From an uncultured bacterium (GTDB lineage: Bacteria; Actinomycetota; Actinomycetes; S36-B12), in the NCBI GenBank assembly GCA_903940375.1, contig CAJAKT010000521.1, positions 1 through 5,877 of the forward strand: a stretch of DNA of 5,877 bases, in the 5' to 3' direction. Positions 1-5,877 of the stretch are shown piece after piece. Within the stretch, counting starts at the first letter, position 1. Every line of letters begins with the position of its first letter. Under the pieces are notes generated by a model that saw only the letters and a program-made list of their open reading frames with translations, made no database searches and was not told the origin of the DNA. The position numbers and the translations under genes were made by a program.

Positions 1-45
1 ACACTACAGCTCACACCACGTAGCACGAGCAGCAAGGGGACAGAC
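1..45 (+). other. Spacer upstream of rplV with its ribosome binding site
   Basis: This short stretch precedes rplV. A purine-rich Shine-Dalgarno AAGGGGA lies at 34-40, five bases before the ATG at 46. In the rplV frame no ATG, GTG or TTG occurs upstream in the window, so the ATG at 46 is the earliest visible start. In conserved S10 operons the gene before rplV is rpsS (S19). A TAG at 21-23 could end an upstream frame, but the six codons before it (T-T-A-H-T-T) do not resemble the usual basic S19 C-terminus that I know. I therefore do not call an rpsS fragment. No promoter is recognisable here. Confidence 0.5.
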
Positions 46-567
46 ATGGAAGCCAGGGCCCAGGCGCGGTACGTCCGCGTCACGCCCATGAAGGCGCGTC
101 GCGTCATCGACCTCATCCGAGGGATGAACGCGGCTGACGCCCAGGCGGTGTTGAAGTTCGCGCCGCAGGCGGCCAGTGAGCCGATCGGCAAGGTGCTGGA
201 CAGCGCCATTGCGAACGCGACGAACAACCACGCGATGGACGCACGTGGGCTGGTTATCAGCTCGGCGTACGTCGACGAGGGCCCGACCATGAAGCGGATC
301 CGTCCGCGTGCTCAGGGTCGTGCGTACCGCATTCGCAAGCGCAGCAGCCACATCACGGTGATCGTGTCCGACGGCATCGCCACGGCTCCGGTCGTCAAGG
401 CGGCTGCCAAGCCGGCCGCGAAGCCGGTGGCTGACAAGGCTGCAGCGGCTGAGAAGCCCGCGGCGAAGAAGGCTCCTGCCAAGAAGGCTGCCGATAAGCC
501 GGCAGCCACCAAGGCATCGGCGAAGAAGGCCGCGGCTCCGGCTGCGACCGCAGACAAGGAAGGGTGA
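46..567 (+). CDS. rplV: 50S ribosomal protein L22 (uL22) with Ala/Lys/Pro-rich C-terminal tail
   Basis: L22 is an early-assembling 23S rRNA-binding protein whose long beta-hairpin lines the peptide exit tunnel. The globular domain spans about residues 5-112, with the N-terminal motif RYVRVTPMKARRVIDLIRG. The hairpin region VDEGPTMKRIRPRAQGRAYR (residues 77-96) is followed by SSHITVIVSD. The M82-K83-R84 triplet, whose deletion gives macrolide resistance in E. coli, is intact. Residues 116-173 form a low-complexity tail of Ala, Lys and Pro (14 Lys against 5 acidic residues) that resembles histone-H1-like tails and makes the protein much longer than the roughly 110-residue E. coli L22. Such tails are common in actinobacterial L22. 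The start is supported by the Shine-Dalgarno at 34-40. The TGA stop lies 7 nt before rpsC, consistent with co-translation. Confidence 0.97.
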   Translation: MEARAQARYVRVTPMKARRVIDLIRGMNAADAQAVLKFAPQAASEPIGKVLDSAIANATNNHAMDARGLVISSAYVDEGPTMKRIRPRAQGRAYRIRKRSSHITVIVSDGIATAPVVKAAAKPAAKPVADKAAAAEKPAAKKAPAKKAADKPAATKASAKKAAAPAATADKEG

Positions 568-574
568 CCCGACA

Positions 575-1405
<831 letters not shown>

Positions 1406-1407
1406 TC

Positions 1408-1830
1408 ATGCTGATTCCCCGCAGGGTCAAGCACCGCAAGCAGCACCACCCCACGCGTCGTGGCGTTGCCAAGGGCGGCACCGAGGTGACATTCGGCACG
1501 TACGGTCTCCAGGCACTTGAGCCGGCCTACGTGACGAACCGTCAGATCGAGTCCGCTCGTATCGCCATCACCCGCCACATCAAGCGTGGCGGCAAGGTCT
1601 GGATCAACATCTACCCGGACCGTCCGCTGACCAAGAAGCCTGCTGAGACCCGCATGGGTTCCGGTAAGGGTTCACCGGAATGGTGGGTCGCCAACGTGAA
1701 GCCCGGACGCGTCATGTTCGAGCTCTCCTACCCCGACGAGAAGACCGCGAACGAGGCGCTCACTCGCGCCATGCACAAGCTCCCGATGAAGTGCCGCATC
1801 GTTCGGCGCGATGAAACAGGTGACAACTGA
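1408..1830 (+). CDS. rplP: 50S ribosomal protein L16 (uL16)
   Basis: L16 binds 23S rRNA near the A-site and central protuberance and is a late-assembling protein that helps position A-site tRNA. The 140-residue product has the usual family length. It begins MLIPRRVKHRKQHH and carries the characteristic segment TKKPAETRMGSGKGSPEWWV (75-94). Arg82 in this segment lies at the position of the arginine hydroxylated in E. coli L16; whether it is modified here is unknown. A perfect AGGAGG at 1395-1400, seven bases before the ATG and overlapping the end of rpsC, supports the start. The TGA stop shares one base with the rpmC ATG (TGATG), suggesting translational coupling. Confidence 0.98.
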   Translation: MLIPRRVKHRKQHHPTRRGVAKGGTEVTFGTYGLQALEPAYVTNRQIESARIAITRHIKRGGKVWINIYPDRPLTKKPAETRMGSGKGSPEWWVANVKPGRVMFELSYPDEKTANEALTRAMHKLPMKCRIVRRDETGDN

Positions 1831-2066
1831 TGGCCGCAGGCACACAGGTGGGCGAACTCCGCAACCTTGACGACGCCGAACTGACGTCGAAGCTCCGGGA
1901 GTCCAAGGAAGAGCTGTTCAACCTGCGCTTCCAGGGCGCGACCGGCCAGCTCGAGAACCATGGCCGGCTTCGTGCGGTTCGCAAGGACATCGCACGGATC
2001 TACACGATCCTGCGCGAGCGCGAGCTCGGCATCACCCCGAATGACGACACGGCAGGTGTCGCATGA
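1830..2066 (+). CDS. rpmC: 50S ribosomal protein L29 (uL29)
   Basis: L29 is a small two-helix protein that binds 23S rRNA near the exit of the peptide tunnel, next to L23. The 78-residue product carries the family core: ELRNLDDAELTSKLRESKEE (9-28), the conserved LFNLRFQGATGQLEN (29-43) and VRKDIARIYTILREREL (50-66). The last dozen residues (GITPNDDTAGVA) are a poorly conserved acidic tail. The ATG overlaps the rplP stop by one base. AGGTG at 1818-1822 is a moderate Shine-Dalgarno, so coupling to rplP is likely to matter. The end overlaps the rpsQ start as ATGA (2063-2066). Confidence 0.97.
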   Translation: MAAGTQVGELRNLDDAELTSKLRESKEELFNLRFQGATGQLENHGRLRAVRKDIARIYTILRERELGITPNDDTAGVA

Positions 2067-2347
2067 GCTCGAATGAGGCAGTTGTGAGTGATCTGGACCG
2101 CGGTGACCGCAAGACCCGCGAGGGCCTGGTGGTCAGCGACAAGATGGACAAGACGGTGGTCGTTGCGGTCGAGGATCGCTTCAAGCACCCCATGTACGGC
2201 AAGGTCGTCCGTCGGACGAGCAAGCTGAAGGCGCACGACGAGGCCAATGCCGCGGGCATCGGCGACCGTGTTCTCCTGATGGAGACACGTCCGACTTCTG
2301 CGACCAAGCGCTGGCGCGTGGTCGAGATCCTCGAGAAGGCCAAGTAG
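2063..2347 (+). CDS. rpsQ: 30S ribosomal protein S17 (uS17)
   Basis: S17 is a primary 16S rRNA-binding OB-fold protein of the 30S body. The conserved core begins at RKTREGLVVSDKMDKTVVV (16-34) and continues with FKHPMYGKVVRRTSKLKAHD (40-59) and the signature GIGDRVLLMETRPTSATKRW (65-84). The total length of 94 residues is typical of actinobacteria. The ATG at 2063 overlaps the rpmC stop in an ATGA arrangement and has AGGTG at 2054-2058 before it. An in-frame GTG at 2084, preceded by GAGG at 2075-2078, would give an 87-residue protein that still contains the whole core. The upstream start is preferred because of the overlap, but the choice is not certain. The TAG stop is followed by the 58-nt spacer before rplN. 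Confidence 0.96.
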   Translation: MSSNEAVVSDLDRGDRKTREGLVVSDKMDKTVVVAVEDRFKHPMYGKVVRRTSKLKAHDEANAAGIGDRVLLMETRPTSATKRWRVVEILEKAK

Positions 2348-2405
2348 CCAAACCCATAGTTCCGCCAGGCTCTCGTGAGAACCGGCAGACGATCAGGAGA
2401 ATGCA
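2348..2405 (+). promoter_or_regulatory. S10/spc operon boundary spacer with imperfect hairpin
   Basis: This 58-nt non-coding stretch separates rpsQ, the last S10-operon gene, from rplN, the first spc-operon gene. It contains an interrupted inverted repeat: GCC-a-GGcTCTC at 2364-2374 faces GAGAaCC-GGC at 2377-2386, with a bulged A and one C-A mismatch. The innermost C-G pair would probably open to leave a four-base loop. No T-run follows, so it does not look like a standard intrinsic terminator. AGGAGA at 2395-2400 is the Shine-Dalgarno for rplN. I see no convincing -35/-10 pair. A role in RNA stability, processing or a weak secondary promoter is inference only. Confidence 0.45.
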
Positions 2406-2774
2406 GTGATTCAGCAGGAGTCGCGACTTCGAGTCGCCGACAACACCGGTGCCAAGGAGATCCTTTGCATCCGGGTACTAGGCGGTTCCGGCCGTCGGTA
2501 CGCCGGCATCGGTGACGTCATCGTGGCGACAGTGAAGGACGCCATCCCCGGCGGCAACGTCAAGAAGGGCGAGGTCGTCAAGGCGGTCATCGTGCGCACC
2601 AAGAAGGAGCGCAGGCGCCCCGACGGTTCGTACATCCGCTTCGACGAGAACGCCGCCGTGATCCTCAAGGGCGATGGCGAGCCTCGTGGCACGCGCATCT
2701 TCGGCCCGGTTGGTCGCGAGCTGCGCGAGAAGAAGTTCATGAAGATCATCTCGCTGGCTCCGGAGGTGCTGTAA
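2406..2774 (+). CDS. rplN: 50S ribosomal protein L14 (uL14), GTG start
   Basis: L14 is a beta-barrel protein at the 50S subunit interface that contacts 16S rRNA helix 14 and L19. The 122-residue product matches the family length and is strongly conserved: IQQESRLRVADNTGAKEILC (2-21), GGSGRRYAGIGDVIVATVKD (26-45), VIVRTKKERRRPDGSYIRFD (61-80) and the C-terminal RGTRIFGPVGRELREKKFMK (94-113). The GTG at 2406 gives the canonical MIQQES N-terminus and follows AGGAGA (2395-2400) by five bases. The ATG at 2401 cannot be the start because it meets TGA after two codons. This is the first gene of the spc block. rplX follows after 2 nt. Confidence 0.98.
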   Translation: MIQQESRLRVADNTGAKEILCIRVLGGSGRRYAGIGDVIVATVKDAIPGGNVKKGEVVKAVIVRTKKERRRPDGSYIRFDENAAVILKGDGEPRGTRIFGPVGRELREKKFMKIISLAPEVL

Positions 2775-2776
2775 CC

Positions 2777-3136
2777 ATGTCGCTCAACATTCGCAAGGGC
2801 GACCTTGTACAGGTCATCTCGGGCAAGGACCGGGGCGTCAAGGGCAAGGTCATCGAGGTTTACCCCGAGGCTGAGCGCGTCATCGTCGAGGGTGTGAACC
2901 GGATCAAGAAGCACACCAAGGTCGGGCAGAACGCCCGCGGTGCCAAGACCGGCGGCATCATCACGACCGAGGCCCCGATCCACGTGTCCAACGTGCAGAT
3001 CATCGATCCCGAGGACGGCCGTCCGACCCGCGTCGGTTTCCGCAAGGAGACCGTGGAGAAGCGTCGCACCGACGGCTCCACCTACGAGGCCGAGCGCAGT
3101 GTCCGCATCTCCCGCCGCACCGGCAAAGACATCTGA
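2777..3136 (+). CDS. rplX: 50S ribosomal protein L24 (uL24)
   Basis: L24 is one of the assembly-initiating proteins of the 50S subunit and binds the 5' domain of 23S rRNA near the tunnel exit. A KOW motif is visible in NIRKGDLVQVISGKDRGVKG (4-23) followed by KVIEVYPEAERVIVEGVN (24-41). It continues with the usual KKHTK and the GGIITTEAPIHVSNVQIIDP segment (59-78). The remainder (VGFRKETVEKRRTDG onwards) is a basic C-terminal part of the kind found in actinobacterial L24. At 119 residues it is a little longer than E. coli L24 (about 104). GGAGGTG at 2762-2768, at the end of rplN, is a strong Shine-Dalgarno eight bases before the ATG. Confidence 0.97.
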   Translation: MSLNIRKGDLVQVISGKDRGVKGKVIEVYPEAERVIVEGVNRIKKHTKVGQNARGAKTGGIITTEAPIHVSNVQIIDPEDGRPTRVGFRKETVEKRRTDGSTYEAERSVRISRRTGKDI

Positions 3137-3146
3137 GGAAGAGCTG

Positions 3147-3719
3147 ATGGCTACCGAAACCACTACCGAGACATCGGTTCCCCGCCTCAAGGTGCGGTAC
3201 CGCGAGGAGATCGTCCCCGCACTTCGCGAGGAGTTCGCCTTCCCCAACATCATGCAGGTGCCGACGGTCACCAAGATCGTCGTCAACATGGGCGTCGGCG
3301 ACGCTGCCCGTGACTCCAAGCTGATCGAGGGCGCTATCCGCGACCTGGCCGACATCACCGGGCAGAAGCCCCAGGTGACCAAGGCCCGCAAGTCGATCGC
3401 GCAGTTCAAGCTTCGTGAGGGCCAGCCCATCGGCGCTCACGTCACGCTGCGCAATGACCGGATGTGGGAGTTCCTCGATCGACTGCTGTCGGTCGCGCTG
3501 CCGCGCATCCGCGACTTCCGTGGACTGTCGCCGAAGCAGTTCGACGGCCGCGGCAACTACACGTTCGGTCTCAACGAGCAGTCGATGTTCCACGAGATCG
3601 ATCAGGACAAGATCGATCGCGTGCGCGGCATGGACATCACCGTTGTTACCGATGCCAAGAACGATGACGAAGGCCGCGCCCTGCTTCGCCTTCTCGGATT
3701 CCCCTTCAAGGAGGCCTGA
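3147..3719 (+). CDS. rplE: 50S ribosomal protein L5 (uL5)
   Basis: L5 binds 5S rRNA, anchors it in the central protuberance and contacts P-site tRNA and the S13 bridge. The product is 190 residues. After a Thr/Glu-rich, poorly conserved N-terminal stretch (about residues 2-10) it shows RLKVRYREEIVPALREEF (13-30), the motif MQVPTVTKIVVNMGVGDA (36-53), KARKSIAQFKLREGQPIGAH (79-98), MWEFLDRLLSVALPRIRDFR (106-125) and GRGNYTFGLNEQSMFHEID (134-152). The ATG at 3147 is chosen because it follows GAGGAAGAG (3135-3143) at a proper distance. The same frame stays open further upstream, but there it only overlaps rplX and does not read as L5. It starts 10 nt after the rplX stop. Confidence 0.98.
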   Translation: MATETTTETSVPRLKVRYREEIVPALREEFAFPNIMQVPTVTKIVVNMGVGDAARDSKLIEGAIRDLADITGQKPQVTKARKSIAQFKLREGQPIGAHVTLRNDRMWEFLDRLLSVALPRIRDFRGLSPKQFDGRGNYTFGLNEQSMFHEIDQDKIDRVRGMDITVVTDAKNDDEGRALLRLLGFPFKEA

Positions 3720-3724
3720 GCCAC

Positions 3725-3910
3725 ATGGCGAAGAAAGCTCTGATCCAGAAGCAGCAGAAGACCCCGAAGTTCAAGGTCCGGGCCTACACCCGGTGCAACA
3801 AGTGCGGTCGTCCGCACTCGGTGTACCGCAAGTTCGGCCTCTGCCGAATCTGCGTACGTGAAATGGCGCATGCCGGCGAACTGCCGGGTGTGACGAAGAG
3901 CAGCTGGTAA
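3725..3910 (+). CDS. rpsZ: 30S ribosomal protein S14 type Z (uS14), zinc-binding form
   Basis: S14 is a late-assembling protein of the 30S head close to the A site. This is the short, zinc-ribbon (C+) form: 61 residues with Cys24-x-x-Cys27 and Cys40-x-x-Cys43, which together would hold one Zn2+. The surrounding sequence (RAYTRCNKCGRPHSVYRKFG, 19-38, and the C-terminal GELPGVTKSSW) is typical of actinobacterial type Z S14. In many actinobacteria a zinc-free paralogue is encoded elsewhere and induced under zinc limitation; whether that applies here cannot be seen in this window. AAGGAGG at 3708-3714, within the end of rplE, is the Shine-Dalgarno. The spacing of ten bases is slightly long. Confidence 0.98.
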   Translation: MAKKALIQKQQKTPKFKVRAYTRCNKCGRPHSVYRKFGLCRICVREMAHAGELPGVTKSSW

Positions 3911-3971
3911 ACCACGACGCCGTAGGTCCGCACCATCGGAAACCGCAGCGAGGAAGGCCGTAGGCCACGAA
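3911..3971 (+). promoter_or_regulatory. rpsZ-rpsH spacer with small hairpin between Shine-Dalgarno and start
   Basis: This 61-nt spacer is the longest in the window. Purines GAGGA at 3950-3954 are the best Shine-Dalgarno candidate but lie 17 bases before the ATG at 3972, longer than usual. Between them sits GGCC-GTA-GGCC (3956-3966), which can fold into a four-pair GC stem with a three-base loop. Folding would bring the purine tract to an effective six bases from the start. The octamer GCCGTAGG occurs twice, at 3919-3926 and 3957-3964, and CCACGA occurs at 3912-3917 and 3965-3970. The sequence patterns are directly visible; the regulatory interpretation is inference. Confidence 0.4.
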
Positions 3972-4370
3972 ATGACAATGACTGACCCGATCGCGGACAT
4001 GCTTGCGCGACTGCGCAATGCAAACTCCGCGTATCACGACTCCGTGTCGATGCCCCATTCGAAGATCAAGTCGAGCATCGCCGAGATCCTGCAGGCGCAG
4101 GGCTACATCGGTGGCTGGCACGTCGAGGATGCCACGGTTGGCAAGACGCTGACCCTGGACCTCAAGTACGGGCCGTCCCGTGAGCGTTCGATTGCCGGCC
4201 TGCGCCGCGTGTCGAAGCCTGGCCTTCGCGTGTATGCAAAGAGCACGGCGCTGCCGCGCGTGCTCGGCGGACTCGGCATCGCCATCCTGTCCACGTCGTC
4301 CGGTCTGCTGACCGACCGACAGGCCGCACAGAAGGGCGTAGGCGGGGAAGTCCTCGCTTACGTCTGGTAA
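3972..4370 (+). CDS. rpsH: 30S ribosomal protein S8 (uS8)
   Basis: S8 is a primary 16S rRNA-binding protein of the central domain, essential for folding of the 30S platform. In E. coli it also represses translation of the spc operon. The 132-residue product has the full family architecture: DPIADMLARLRNANSAYHDS (5-24), SKIKSSIAEILQAQGYIGGW (30-49) and the C-terminal signature STSSGLLTDRQAAQKGVGGE (107-126) ending VLAYVW. Two in-frame ATGs (3972 and 3978) give MTMTDPIADM or MTDPIADM. Both are plausible N-termini, and the upstream one is used because it is nearer to the purine-rich tract. The spacing to that tract is unusual, as described for the preceding spacer. The TAA stop is 14 nt before rplF. 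Confidence 0.97.
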   Translation: MTMTDPIADMLARLRNANSAYHDSVSMPHSKIKSSIAEILQAQGYIGGWHVEDATVGKTLTLDLKYGPSRERSIAGLRRVSKPGLRVYAKSTALPRVLGGLGIAILSTSSGLLTDRQAAQKGVGGEVLAYVW

Positions 4371-4384
4371 GGGAGGGTTTCGAC

Positions 4385-4921
4385 ATGTCACGAATCGGAC
4401 GTCAGCCGATCCCCGTCCCCGCCGGAGTCACGGCGAAGGTCGATGGCAATGACATTACGGTGACCGGCCCCAAGGGGACCCTGTCGCTGACGGTGGCCGA
4501 GCCCATCGTCGTGTCGGAGGAGGACGGCAACCTGGTTGTCACCCGCCCCGATGACGAGCGCGCCTCGCGTTCACTCCACGGCCTGACTCGGACCCTCGTG
4601 TCCAACATGGTCACCGGAGTGACGCAGGGCTACGAGAAGGGCCTCGAGATCGTCGGCACGGGTTACCGCGTCGCCGCGAAGGGGACCGACCTCGAGTTTC
4701 AGCTGGGCTTCAGCCACCCCGTCGTGGTGAAGGCTCCTGATGGCATCACGTTCGCGGTCGAGAGTCCCGTGAAGTTCAAGGTGCAGGGCATCGACAAGCA
4801 GAAGGTTGGCGAAGTAGCGGCCAACATCCGAAAGATCCGCAAGCCGGAGCCGTACAAGGGCAAGGGCGTGCGGTACGAGGGTGAAGTGGTCCGCCGCAAG
4901 GCCGGAAAGGCTGGTAAGTAA
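4385..4921 (+). CDS. rplF: 50S ribosomal protein L6 (uL6)
   Basis: L6 binds 23S rRNA near the sarcin-ricin loop and the base of the L7/L12 stalk, where elongation factors dock. The 178-residue product consists of two related domains. The first starts SRIGRQPIPVPAGVTAKVDG (2-21) and includes ITVTGPKGTLSL. The second includes YEKGLEIVGTGYRVAAKGTD (83-102), LGFSHPVVVKAPDGI and the C-terminal signature IRKPEPYKGKGVRYEGEVVR (151-170), then a lysine-rich end. GGGAGGG at 4371-4377, directly after the rpsH stop, lies seven bases before the ATG. The TAA stop shares its last base with the ATG of rplR (TAATG at 4919-4923). Confidence 0.98.
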   Translation: MSRIGRQPIPVPAGVTAKVDGNDITVTGPKGTLSLTVAEPIVVSEEDGNLVVTRPDDERASRSLHGLTRTLVSNMVTGVTQGYEKGLEIVGTGYRVAAKGTDLEFQLGFSHPVVVKAPDGITFAVESPVKFKVQGIDKQKVGEVAANIRKIRKPEPYKGKGVRYEGEVVRRKAGKAGK

Positions 4922-5304
4922 TGAGTTCCTTCGCCCCCAAGCTGGGCACGCGGACCCGCACCTCCGTGGGTCGTGCGCGCCGCCACCTGCGTGTTCGCAA
5001 GAAGGTCACCGGTACGCCCGGTCGTCCTCGCCTGGTTGTCACGCGCTCTGCCCGCCACATGGTGGCGCAGATCGTCGACGACACCCAGGGCGTGACTCTC
5101 GCATCGGCATCCACGATGGAAGCCGACCTGCGGGTTGCAACCGAGGACAAGTCGGCGAAGGCCCGCAAGGTGGGCCAGCTCGTCGCCGAGCGCGCCAAGA
5201 AGGCCGGCGTGGAGACCGTGGTCTTCGACCGCGGCGGCAACAAGTACCACGGTCGTGTGGCAGCCCTCGCTGATGGCGCCCGCGAGGGTGGCCTGACCTT
5301 CTAA
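4921..5304 (+). CDS. rplR: 50S ribosomal protein L18 (uL18)
   Basis: L18 binds 5S rRNA together with L5 and helps attach it to the 50S subunit. The 127-residue product shows the basic N-terminal region SVGRARRHLRVRKKVTGTPG (15-34), RPRLVVTRSARHMVAQIVDD (35-54) and the diagnostic C-terminus VFDRGGNKYHGRVAALADGA (101-120) followed by REGGLTF. The ATG overlaps the rplF stop by one base. The only visible Shine-Dalgarno is a weak AAGG at 4907-4910, about ten bases away. Translation is therefore probably coupled to rplF through re-initiation. Confidence 0.97.
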   Translation: MSSFAPKLGTRTRTSVGRARRHLRVRKKVTGTPGRPRLVVTRSARHMVAQIVDDTQGVTLASASTMEADLRVATEDKSAKARKVGQLVAERAKKAGVETVVFDRGGNKYHGRVAALADGAREGGLTF

Positions 5305-5337
5305 CGACGTACGAACTTCAAACGGAAGAGGTAGACC

Positions 5338-5877
5338 ATGTCAGAAACGTCGCGCCGCGGTGGTGGCGCTGGCGATCGCCGGGAGCGCAAGGAGCGCACT
5401 CCCCGCGAGGAGAAGTCCGCATACGTCGAGCGAGTCGTAGCCATCAACCGTGTCTCCAAGGTCGTCAAGGGCGGCCGGCGCTTCAGCTTCACCGCCCTTG
5501 TCATCGTCGGTGACGGCGACGGCATGGTGGGTGTGGGCTACGGCAAGGCCAAGGAGGTGCCCGCGGCTATTGCCAAGGGTGTCGAGGAGGCCAAGAAGCA
5601 CTTCTTCAAGGTCCCGCGTATCCAGGGCACGATTCCGCACCCCATCACGGGTGAGGCGGCAGCCGGCGTGGTCATGCTGCGCCCGGCCGCTCCCGGTACC
5701 GGCGTCATCGCCGGCGGCCCGGTTCGCGCCGTCTTGGAGTGCGCCGGAATCCGCGACGTGCTCAGCAAGTCAATGGGCTCGGACAATGCGATCAACATCG
5801 TTCATGCGACCGTCAAGGCGCTGAAGATGCTCGAGTCGCCCGAGCAGGTCGCCGCACGTCGTGGCCTGCCCCTGGAA
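5338..5877 (+). CDS. rpsE: 30S ribosomal protein S5 (uS5), 3' end cut by window edge
   Basis: S5 lies at the mRNA entry channel of the 30S subunit with S3 and S4 and influences decoding accuracy. Translation from the ATG at 5338 is open for 180 codons to the last base, so the gene continues outside the window; the family is about 200 residues long in actinobacteria. After a charged, disordered-looking N-terminus (2-26) comes the dsRNA-binding-like domain with VVKGGRRFSFTALVIVGDGD (42-61) and VGVGYGKAKEVPAAIAKGVE (64-83). The second domain follows with GTIPHPITGEAAAGVVMLRP (97-116) and GTGVIAGGPVRAVLECAGIR (120-139). The VKGGR loop (43-47), where spectinomycin-resistance changes map in E. coli, looks intact. 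GGAAGAGG at 5324-5331 is the Shine-Dalgarno. Confidence 0.97.
   Translation, partial: MSETSRRGGGAGDRRERKERTPREEKSAYVERVVAINRVSKVVKGGRRFSFTALVIVGDGDGMVGVGYGKAKEVPAAIAKGVEEAKKHFFKVPRIQGTIPHPITGEAAAGVVMLRPAAPGTGVIAGGPVRAVLECAGIRDVLSKSMGSDNAINIVHATVKALKMLESPEQVAARRGLPLE

Noticed and set aside
1..23. A possible 3' end of rpsS finishing at the TAG at 21-23
   Set aside because: Position fits the operon order, but the six visible codons do not resemble the usual basic S19 C-terminus and are too few to support a call.
2364..2386. An intrinsic terminator between rpsQ and rplN
   Set aside because: The stem is interrupted and no T-run follows. rplN, with its own Shine-Dalgarno, begins only 20 bases downstream.
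2940..3146. An upstream in-frame extension of rplE overlapping rplX
   Set aside because: The extension reads as Pro/Ser/Arg-rich shadow sequence of rplX. The ATG at 3147 has a good Shine-Dalgarno and gives a normal L5 N-terminus.
2411..3430. A 339-codon open frame on the minus strand across rplN, rplX and part of rplE
   Set aside because: It lies entirely opposite three unmistakable ribosomal protein genes. Its translation shows no recognisable domain, and long antisense open frames are expected in GC-rich coding DNA.

Overview
The window is a run of thirteen ribosomal protein genes, all on the + strand. It covers the distal part of the S10 operon and most of the adjoining spc operon. The order rplV-rpsC-rplP-rpmC-rpsQ | rplN-rplX-rplE-rpsZ-rpsH-rplF-rplR-rpsE is the classical bacterial order. 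The GC-rich sequence with G/C-heavy third positions, the GTG start of rpsC, the Ala/Lys/Pro-rich tail on L22 and the 61-residue zinc-ribbon S14 all point to a high-GC Gram-positive bacterium (Actinomycetota). Something near the Propionibacteriales or related orders is possible, but I cannot fix family or genus by eye.

Layout: positions 1-45 are the end of an upstream spacer, and rpsS would be expected just before the window. The S10 part (46-2347) is very compact: rplV, rpsC and rplP are separated by 2-7 nt, and rplP/rpmC/rpsQ overlap by 1 and 4 nt. A 58-nt spacer with an imperfect hairpin (2348-2405) marks the S10/spc boundary. In the spc part (2406-5877), rplN, rplX, rplE and rpsZ are separated by 2-10 nt. 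A 61-nt spacer (3911-3971) precedes rpsH and contains a small GC hairpin between the likely Shine-Dalgarno and the start codon. rplF follows rpsH by 14 nt, rplR overlaps rplF by 1 nt, and rpsE begins after 33 nt and runs off the right edge. There is no gene-free stretch longer than about 60 nt.

The products are all structural proteins of the 30S (S3, S17, S14, S8, S5) and 50S (L22, L16, L29, L14, L24, L5, L6, L18) subunits. They are probably co-transcribed and translationally coupled so that subunits are made in balance. No gene looks frameshifted or broken, and apart from rpsE (cut by the window edge) all are full length.

I see no mobile element, RNA gene, CRISPR array, accessory gene or candidate new system. 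The points worth a second look are modest: the spacer structures before rpsH and rplN, the opposite-charge C-terminal tails of L22 and S3, and start-codon ambiguities in rpsQ and rpsH.
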